9,849 nucleotides of DNA from SVTX01 sp964567085. Lineage in GTDB: Bacteria; Bacillota; Clostridia; Oscillospirales; CAG-272. Below the pieces are notes generated by a model, which made no database searches, was not told where the DNA came from, and saw only the letters and a program-made list of their open reading frames with translations. The stretch lies in the NCBI GenBank assembly GCA_964567085.1, contig CAZMKU010000065.1, positions 1 to 9,849 on the forward strand. The letters are read 5' to 3'. A program made the position numbers and the translations under genes. The first letter of the stretch is position 1. Every line of letters starts with the position of its first letter. Positions 5,991 to 9,849 of this stretch are shown piece after piece.

Positions 5991-6440
5991 TCAGAAGGGA
6001 AGATCGTCGTCTGTCTTGATTTCCTCAAACTTAGGAGCTGCTCCTACGGGAGAGGAAAATGCGGGTGCCGCGCTGCCGAAGCTATCAGCTGCTGCGGGGG
6101 AATCCGAACGAGAGTCAACGAACATTACCTCGTCAGCTACGATGTCTGTTCTGTAATGCTTCTGACCCTGCTGGTCTGTCCAGTTTCTGTTCTGGATAGA
6201 GCCTGAAACGCAGATTGAAGAACCCTTTCTGAAGTAACGGGAAACGAACTCTGCAGTCTGTCTCCAAGCAGTTACGTTGAAAAAGTCTGTTTCGTTCTGC
6301 TGTGCGGAATCCTTGGAAAAACGGCGGTTAACTGCGATAGAGAAAGTTACTACCGAAATGCCGCTTGATGTTGTCTTGAGCTCGGGGTCAGCGGTAAGTC
6401 TACCGCCAAGGATGACCTTATTTAAATTGAAGTTTGCCAT
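5991..6440 (-). CDS. ssb: Single-stranded DNA-binding protein
   Basis: SSB coats single-stranded DNA during replication, repair and recombination and recruits partners through its C-terminal tip. The 149-residue protein has an OB-fold of about 108 residues (NKVILGGRLTADPELKTT, VVTFSIAVNRRF, DFFNVTAWRQTAEFVSRYFRKGSSICVSGSI). A flexible linker rich in Ala, Ser and Pro follows, and the protein ends in the acidic tip DDDLPF, which is the interaction motif. The start follows GGAGGT (6446-6451) by 5 nt. It sits between rpsF and rpsR, as in most Firmicutes. This is the chromosomal housekeeping SSB; it is not part of the mobile replicon to the right, though such elements may use it. Confidence 0.97.
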   Translation of the reverse strand: MANFNLNKVILGGRLTADPELKTTSSGISVVTFSIAVNRRFSKDSAQQNETDFFNVTAWRQTAEFVSRYFRKGSSICVSGSIQNRNWTDQQGQKHYRTDIVADEVMFVDSRSDSPAAADSFGSAAPAFSSPVGAAPKFEEIKTDDDLPF

Positions 6441-6464
6441 GCGATACCTCCGATTTTGTCTGAA

Positions 6465-6830
6465 TTATTCAGCGTCTGTTGTTTCAACAGCTACTGCTTC
6501 TTCAGCAACCTCTTCTACAACAGCTGTCTTGAAAACGGGCTCGTGTTCAAGCTTGATTGTAAGAGAACGCATTACAGATTCGTCAATGTTCATAAGACGC
6601 TCAAGCTCAGCGATGAAAGAAGGATTGGATTTGTAGGTTACAACAGTGTATGCACCCTCGCTCATATCATCGATAAGGTATGCAAGTCTCTTCTTGCCCC
6701 AGTTAGCAATATTGAGTACTTCGCAGTTTTCGCTAATCAATGTTGTGAACTTGTCGGTGGTAGCCTTTGTAGCTTCCTCGCCTGCTGTTACGTTTACAAC
6801 GAACAGTGTTTCATAAGTATTGAATGCCAT
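6465..6830 (-). CDS. rpsF: 30S ribosomal protein S6
   Basis: S6 forms a heterodimer with S18 on the 30S platform. The 121-residue protein begins MAFNTYETLFVVNV and includes ENCEVLNIANWGKKRLAYLIDDMSEGAYTVVTYKSNPSFIAELERLMNIDESVMRSLTIKL, the typical S6 ferredoxin-like fold. The C-terminus has an acidic tail of about 20 residues (VEEVAEEAVAVETTDAE), which is common but variable in the family. GGGAGG (6839-6844) lies 8 nt before the ATG. It is the first gene of rpsF-ssb-rpsR and has a consensus promoter and a structured leader. Confidence 0.97.
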   Translation of the reverse strand: MAFNTYETLFVVNVTAGEEATKATTDKFTTLISENCEVLNIANWGKKRLAYLIDDMSEGAYTVVTYKSNPSFIAELERLMNIDESVMRSLTIKLEHEPVFKTAVVEEVAEEAVAVETTDAE

Positions 6831-6844
6831 GTTTTTTACCTCCC

Positions 6845-6927
6845 TATGGACTTTAATACGACCGCGCTTTGAACTTAAATTTTGCGCAGTAGAGAGTCGG
6901 CTGCAGAATATTTGCAGACCGTACCAA
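6845..6927 (-). promoter_or_regulatory. Structured rpsF leader, candidate S6:S18 autoregulatory site
   Basis: The leader starts near 6927 on the minus strand. It can form a hairpin CGG-T-CTGCA / TGCAG-CCG (8 bp, one T bulged, 7-nt loop). Downstream CGAC pairs with GTCG, and inside it GCGC pairs with GCGC, leaving an unpaired asymmetric loop. In many bacteria S6:S18 binds a hairpin with a conserved CCG in the rpsF leader; a CCGAC sits at this fold. I cannot confirm the consensus by eye. Confidence 0.4.
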
Positions 6928-6933
6928 TGTAGA

Positions 6934-6962
6934 ATTATACCATAATAATTTCAACTTGTCAA
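6934..6962 (-). promoter_or_regulatory. Consensus sigma-A promoter of rpsF-ssb-rpsR
   Basis: On the minus strand TTGACA (6957-6962) and TATAAT (6934-6939) are perfect, with a 17-bp spacer. Directly upstream a perfect AT-only palindrome around C6973 (6964-6982) supplies A- and T-tracts, as an UP element would. Confidence 0.92.
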
Positions 6963-7004
6963 TATATTTTTTCAAAAAATATTTGAATGAATAGTTTATA
7001 ATCT

Positions 7005-7050
7005 ATCTTAACAAAGTCCAAGTGTCAAAAACTTGCGATTTTGTTAAGAT
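7005..7050 (+). terminator. Long hairpin terminator facing the replicon, with no plus-strand gene before it
   Basis: Bases 7005-7018 pair with 7037-7050 (14 pairs, one of them G-T), and CAAGT (7019-7023) pairs with ACTTG (7031-7035) after one bulged C. The loop is GTCAAAA. The plus strand continues into TTTTTCTTTTTTC, a strong U tract. No plus-strand gene ends upstream: only the leftward rpsF promoter lies there. A rightward terminator here makes sense if the DNA came from a circular element whose last gene once read into it. Confidence 0.7.
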
Positions 7051-7095
7051 TTTTCTTTTTTCTCCCCTCTTGCAAGAGGGGTGGAAAAAGAAAAA
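7050..7095. repeat. 46-bp near-perfect palindrome
   Basis: Two 23-bp arms meet without a loop at 7072/7073 (core CTTGCAAG) and match at 21 of 23 positions. The inner 18 bp (7064-7081) are perfect. The arms carry pyrimidine tracts on the left and purine tracts on the right, so neither strand has a U tract after the hairpin and it is not a simple terminator. Its left arm reuses the T tract of the hairpin before it. Confidence 0.85.
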
Positions 7096-7108
7096 GCTCT
7101 CAACTATT

Positions 7109-7134
7109 GCAAGGGTGCGACCCTGCACCCTTGC
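7109..7134. repeat. Perfect 10-bp hairpin
   Basis: GCAAGGGTGC (7109-7118) pairs with GCACCCTTGC (7125-7134) with a 6-nt loop GACCCT. It has no T tract on either side, so it is unlikely to be a terminator. The remaining stretch to the first small gene (7135-7220) shows only a short TGGG/CCCA hairpin (7194-7206) just before the Shine-Dalgarno and no convincing promoter. Confidence 0.75.
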
Positions 7135-7220
7135 CCCCTACGATACAACGCTGTTAGGCATTATGTCATACAGGCTTGTAAATATTATTTTATTGGGGAA
7201 TACCCAGAAAGGAGCAATAT

Positions 7221-7451
7221 ATGCTTTGTAAACTCTACAAGAAGGAGTCCACCTATACGGACAAGAACACCAAGGAAGAAAAGAGGGCTACAAGATTTTA
7301 TCTTGAATGCGGTAGCACTCTCGTTCCTATTGAGCCTACATACTTTGAAGATCCCACCACAAAGAGAGATGCACAGTATGCAAGCCGTAAAGCAGTGATG
7401 AAGGCATTTGCCGAGGATTTCCCTGCTAAAGAAGGCAACGCCCACGCATAA
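7221..7451 (+). CDS. Small protein of unknown function in the replicon
   Basis: The 76-residue product starts at ATG 7221 with AAAGGAG (7208-7214) 6 nt upstream. It begins MLCKLYKKESTYTDKNTKEEKRATR, continues FYLECGSTLVPIEPTYF and ends in a helix-like stretch, KRDAQYASRKAVMKAFAEDF. The first half looks like a beta-rich domain with a basic surface; the second half is charged and helical. There is no signal peptide or membrane segment. I do not recognise the family. The segment FYLECGSTLVPIE has a loose likeness to the YVDLGNEYPVLVK stretch of the filamentous-phage ssDNA-binding protein, and the size fits too, but this is weak. It is followed after 14 nt by another small gene and then the origin and rep, so an accessory role in replication is plausible. 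Confidence 0.8.
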   Translation: MLCKLYKKESTYTDKNTKEEKRATRFYLECGSTLVPIEPTYFEDPTTKRDAQYASRKAVMKAFAEDFPAKEGNAHA

Positions 7452-7465
7452 AGGGGGGGACAGAT

Positions 7466-7666
7466 ATGTTTATTAAACTTCCCACGCCCAAGGGTGAATA
7501 TTGTGTAAACCTTCTTAAAGTATTGTTCTTCTATGCAAGCAAGGACACCACTTGTTTTGAAATGGAAGACGGCACAATAATTTACTTTAATCTTACCTAT
7601 GACGAGGTAATAAAGCTCGTCAATGAAGCAGGATATGATATTCCCGACTTCAAACCGTACGCATAA
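7466..7666 (+). CDS. Small protein of unknown function in the replicon
   Basis: The 66-residue product starts at ATG 7466 after an AAGGGGGGG Shine-Dalgarno (7451-7459). It reads MFIKLPTPKGEYCVNLLKVLFFYASKD, then TTCFEMEDGTIIYFNLTYDEVIKLVNEAGYDIPDFKPYA. The pattern is several short beta strands (FIKLPT, LKVLFFYAS, TTCFEMEDGTIIYF), then a helix (YDEVIKLVNEA), a small alpha/beta layout with a distant feel of FlbD or LytTR-type strands. I assign no function. There is no membrane helix or signal peptide. It lies between the first small gene and the origin-like repeats; the same purine-rich Shine-Dalgarno type (a run of Gs) is used by the rep gene downstream, which supports one shared unit. Confidence 0.78.
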   Translation: MFIKLPTPKGEYCVNLLKVLFFYASKDTTCFEMEDGTIIYFNLTYDEVIKLVNEAGYDIPDFKPYA

Positions 7667-7678
7667 AATTAAAAAATG

Positions 7679-7842
7679 GGTGTAAATGGTGTATTCGGTG
7701 TATTTCACCGAGTACACCGTAGCCCGAAAAGTCAGTTGTAATCTAATGAAATCGAATACAAACCGTTACGGCGCTGAGGGCTTGTCCAGCGCCTCGGTGT
7801 ATTGGTGTATTTGGTGTATTATAAAATTCCGGTATTATCCGG
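7679..7842. repeat. Iteron-rich origin-like region of a rolling-circle replicon
   Basis: Two groups of three direct repeats of GGTGTATT are present: 7679-7687, 7688-7696 and 7697-7705 in exact 9-bp steps, and 7796-7803, 7804-7812 and 7813-7821 in 8- and 9-bp steps. The third copy sits in a hairpin CGGTG-TATTT-CACCG (7696-7710), and an inverted copy TACACCG lies at 7713-7719. Between the groups is a 7-bp stem GGCGCTG/CAGCGCC (7770-7776 and 7787-7793) with a 10-nt loop. After the second group, CCGG-TATTAT-CCGG (7829-7842) forms a small stem-loop. Iterons next to a hairpin just before a rep gene are the normal design of a Rep-binding, double-strand origin. TATTAT is one base off the TATTAC of CRESS virus nick sites, but the nick site here is not proven. 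Confidence 0.75.
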
Positions 7843-7874
7843 TCAGAAAAATACTTTCGCAGGGGGGTAAAAAT

Positions 7875-8999
7875 ATGCGAAAGAAGCATTGTGAGGTTGT
7901 TTCTAATGTTTCCCACTTAAAAGTGGATATACAGGCGGTTATACGCTCCAAAAAGTCTATAAAACAATGGGCGTACATATTACACGATAAAGACGATACA
8001 GAGCCACACTATCATATATACCTTAACTTCGGTAAAACGTCAGTAGAATTTGCAGACGTTGCTTCATGGTTTGGTCTTGATGAAAACTTTGTAAATAAAG
8101 TCGAAGGTCGCAAAACAGATATGCTTATGTACCTTACCCACTCAAACGCAGGGCAAGAACATAAACATCAATATTCGCCAAAAGAGGTCATAGCAAATTT
8201 CGACTTTGAAAGCGAAATAGCCGTTTCTCAAATACTCGGCAATTTTGAGCAGTTTTCTTATGCTCAACAGCTTGAGTATATCAATTCTCTTTCGGTAAAC
8301 GAAAAAACGAAAGCACATACACAGTTAGACAAGCTGTGGAAGCTTCATTGTCAATGTCTTGTGTTAAAGCCGGACAGACAAATAGAAGTAATGTTTATTC
8401 ACGGCAAAGGCGGTACAGGCAAGACCTATTACGCTAAAAAGCTTCTTGAAAAAATGGGATATGATTTCTGTGTTTCTTCTTCCTCTAACGATCCCTTTCA
8501 AGATTATATGGGGCAACAGGCAATTATACTTGATGACTTACGTGACAAAGCGTTTGAATTTGAGGACTTGCTAAAGCTCCTTGACAATGATACTGCATCT
8601 TCCGTAAAGAGTAGATTTTCAAATAAGGTCTTCAACGGAAAAATGATAGTAATTACATCGACAGTTCCGCTTGCGTATTGGTACAGAGAATATCAATACA
8701 GTATGAATGATACCCTGCAACAGCTTTACAGGCGTATCACCTCATACGTGGTAGTAGAAGAACAATATGTAAGCGTATATGAAAATTTAGACACTCGTGG
8801 GCGTCCTATAGGTCTTCCGCGAGTTTTCAAAAACGAAATCCTCGAATTAAAAAGGCAAAAGCCGAAGAAAACAGACTTCGGTGCGGTCTTTGGTGAAATG
8901 CTTGAAGATGCTTTTCCGAGCTTTATATCTGACGTTGAGAAAAGGATAGGTAAAAACTATGAATTGAAGGAGTCAAATCAATGCAAAATAAGCGACTAA
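7875..8999 (+). CDS. Rolling-circle replication initiator: HUH endonuclease plus SF3 helicase
   Basis: Starting at ATG 7875, with AGGGGGG (7861-7867) 7 nt upstream, the product has 374 residues. The N-terminal HUH nickase domain has motif I WAYILHDKD (32-40), motif II PHYHIYL with metal ligands His45 and His47, and motif III MLMYLTH with Tyr86 as the likely catalytic tyrosine. The YLTH and the following KHQYSPKEVIANF resemble RepB of pMV158-type plasmids (Rep_2). The C-terminal half is a superfamily 3 helicase: Walker A GKGGTGKT (177-184), Walker B IILDD (217-221), motif C VITST (259-263) and a candidate arginine finger LYRR (284-287). HUH-plus-SF3 fusions are known from CRESS-DNA viruses and related bacterial plasmids and integrated elements. 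The longer open frame back to 7686 runs through the iterons and is not coding. The gene overlaps the next one by 19 nt. Confidence 0.92.
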   Translation: MRKKHCEVVSNVSHLKVDIQAVIRSKKSIKQWAYILHDKDDTEPHYHIYLNFGKTSVEFADVASWFGLDENFVNKVEGRKTDMLMYLTHSNAGQEHKHQYSPKEVIANFDFESEIAVSQILGNFEQFSYAQQLEYINSLSVNEKTKAHTQLDKLWKLHCQCLVLKPDRQIEVMFIHGKGGTGKTYYAKKLLEKMGYDFCVSSSSNDPFQDYMGQQAIILDDLRDKAFEFEDLLKLLDNDTASSVKSRFSNKVFNGKMIVITSTVPLAYWYREYQYSMNDTLQQLYRRITSYVVVEEQYVSVYENLDTRGRPIGLPRVFKNEILELKRQKPKKTDFGAVFGEMLEDAFPSFISDVEKRIGKNYELKESNQCKISD

Positions 9000-9849
9000 A
9001 TTTTGATAAAATAAAAAACAGCTTTAAGAATATTAAAGCGGAAGGGGTAATATCCACTATTCTGGTAATTGCCCTTGTTGTTACCTCGCTCGGTCTTTTA
9101 AGCTCTATATTCGGGTCAAGCTCGGGCGGTAGTTCGGGCGGTTCGTCAAGCAATAAATCGTCTCAGACAACAACTACAACACCTACAACTCCCACAGAAC
9201 CCACAGCAAACTATACCATTGTGTTTAATGCTAACGGCGGTGAGGGAGAAATGGAAAATCAAACCGTAGCTTTAAGCGGTAATACAACGGCAAAAATATT
9301 ACTTAAAGCTAACGCATTTACTAAAGCGGATGATTGGTATTTCACAGGTTGGAATACAAAGGCAGACGGTAGCGGTAATTCATACACAGACGGACAGTAC
9401 ATTTCTGTTTCATCTAATATGACTTTATATGCTCAATGGACTAAAGATGTAACAATCAGTTATTACAAGATATACGCTTGTGATTGGTCTTCCGTATATC
9501 CCCCTGCCGAAAATAGCGGTCCTGTTGCTAAAGACGGTGAAGCATATTATCTCCGTGTAACACTTGACGGTCAGCTTTTAGAGGGCTTGGGAGATAACTT
9601 CACGGTAAACGATGAAACCTCGCCTGTACGTACAGTAAGCGCGAAGGTCGGTTCACAGGTTTATATTCAGCTTATAAACAAGGGTGACTATGACCGAGGT
9701 GCCGTATATGTAAACGATACAAAGGTCGCAGGAAACAGCGAATACTGTTACTATACCTTCACCGTTCCCGATGCTTCGGAAATAACAATGACATTCACTT
9801 GGGAAACCGAGGGTACTACCTTAACAGGTGATGCACAGTCCTATTGGAT
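8981..9849 (+). CDS. Membrane-anchored surface protein with InlB-type B-repeat (partial, 3' end outside)
   Basis: The frame is open from ATG 8981 to the window edge (289 residues seen), with AAGGAG (8967-8972) 8 nt upstream. A short basic cytoplasmic tail (residues 1-22) leads into one membrane helix (about 23-44), then a flexible linker rich in Ser, Gly, Thr and Pro (45-77, for example SSSGGSSGGSSS). Next comes a Listeria-Bacteroides (InlB B) repeat: YTIVFNANGG at 78-87, FTGWNTKADGSG and MTLYAQW at 147-153. The following 135 residues are beta-rich with many aromatics (ISYYKIYACDWSSVYPP, AYYLRVTL, TFTVPDASEITMTFTW) and belong to no family I recognise. It would display its bulk outside the cell or on a particle. 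Its start lies inside the rep gene, so the two are translated together. It may be an adhesin, or the receptor-binding protein of an inovirus-like phage. Confidence 0.85.
   Translation, partial: MQNKRLNFDKIKNSFKNIKAEGVISTILVIALVVTSLGLLSSIFGSSSGGSSGGSSSNKSSQTTTTTPTTPTEPTANYTIVFNANGGEGEMENQTVALSGNTTAKILLKANAFTKADDWYFTGWNTKADGSGNSYTDGQYISVSSNMTLYAQWTKDVTISYYKIYACDWSSVYPPAENSGPVAKDGEAYYLRVTLDGQLLEGLGDNFTVNDETSPVRTVSAKVGSQVYIQLINKGDYDRGAVYVNDTKVAGNSEYCYYTFTVPDASEITMTFTWETEGTTLTGDAQSYW

Noticed and set aside
6991..7018. dif-like XerCD site (AGTTTA followed by an AT-rich stretch)
   Set aside because: Only six bases of one arm fit the Firmicutes dif consensus and the second arm is missing. A locus next to rpsF is also not where dif normally lies.
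7160..7188. Promoter for the small replicon genes (TATTAT at 7183-7188)
   Set aside because: No acceptable -35 box at 16-18 bp; transcription must start here or come from further left, but I cannot point to a site.
7298..7717. Minus-strand ORF of 139 codons over the small replicon genes
   Set aside because: It covers both small genes and part of the iterons in antisense, has no Shine-Dalgarno and low-complexity hydrophobic content; the plus-strand genes have good start signals.
7679..7821. CRISPR-like array
   Set aside because: The repeats are only 8-9 bp and directly tandem, without unique spacers; they are iterons.
7686..7874. In-frame N-terminal extension of the Rep protein
   Set aside because: It translates the iterons (VYSVYFTEYTV, SVYWCIWCIIKF) and has no homologous look. 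ATG 7875 has a clear AGGGGGG Shine-Dalgarno, and the HUH motifs begin at normal distance from it.

Overview
The window looks like the chromosome of an anaerobic Clostridia-type Firmicute (moderate GC). The evidence is the order rplU-prp-rpmA, an L27 with the Firmicutes-specific cleavable N-terminal extension plus its dedicated protease, the rpsF-ssb-rpsR operon, a CwlD-like amidase, an iron alcohol dehydrogenase and consensus sigma-A promoters. Only sequence reading supports this; no database search was possible.

Left part (1-6962), housekeeping. The tail of an unrecognised gene (1-252, +) meets a ROK-like regulator (293-1261, -) at a shared two-way terminator. Back-to-back consensus promoters then drive the regulator leftward and rplU-prp-rpmA (1507-2514) rightward: ribosomal protein L21, the protease that trims L27, and L27. 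Between rpmA and an RluA-type pseudouridine synthase (2770-3444, +) lies a 229-nt segment (2525-2753) that folds into a closed multi-branch structure; it is either a structured RNA or a MITE-like repeat. The synthase converges on a membrane-anchored amidase (3461-4201, -) whose upstream region carries a sigma-E-like sporulation promoter. An iron-dependent alcohol dehydrogenase (4333-5487, -) stands alone. The rpsF-ssb-rpsR operon (5701-6830, -) ends the housekeeping part, with a consensus promoter and a structured leader that may be the S6:S18 autoregulatory site.

Right part (about 7000-9849), mobile replicon. Immediately upstream of the rpsF promoter the character changes. There is a terminator hairpin facing right (7005-7050), a 46-bp near-palindrome (7050-7095), another 10-bp perfect hairpin (7109-7134), two small unknown genes (7221-7451, 7466-7666), a dense origin-like region with two sets of three GGTGTATT iterons and hairpins (7679-7842), a replication initiator with an HUH nickase domain fused to an SF3 helicase (7875-8999), and an overlapping gene for a membrane-anchored, Ser/Gly/Thr-linker surface protein with an InlB-type B-repeat that runs off the window (8981->9849). 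All of these genes point the same way. I read this as the left part of an integrated rolling-circle element, either a CRESS-like plasmid or an inovirus-like prophage. The right end, any integrase and any morphogenesis genes lie outside the window.

The most notable items are the origin/Rep module with its surface-protein partner, the hairpin cluster at its left edge, and the folded 229-nt element between rpmA and the pseudouridine synthase gene.
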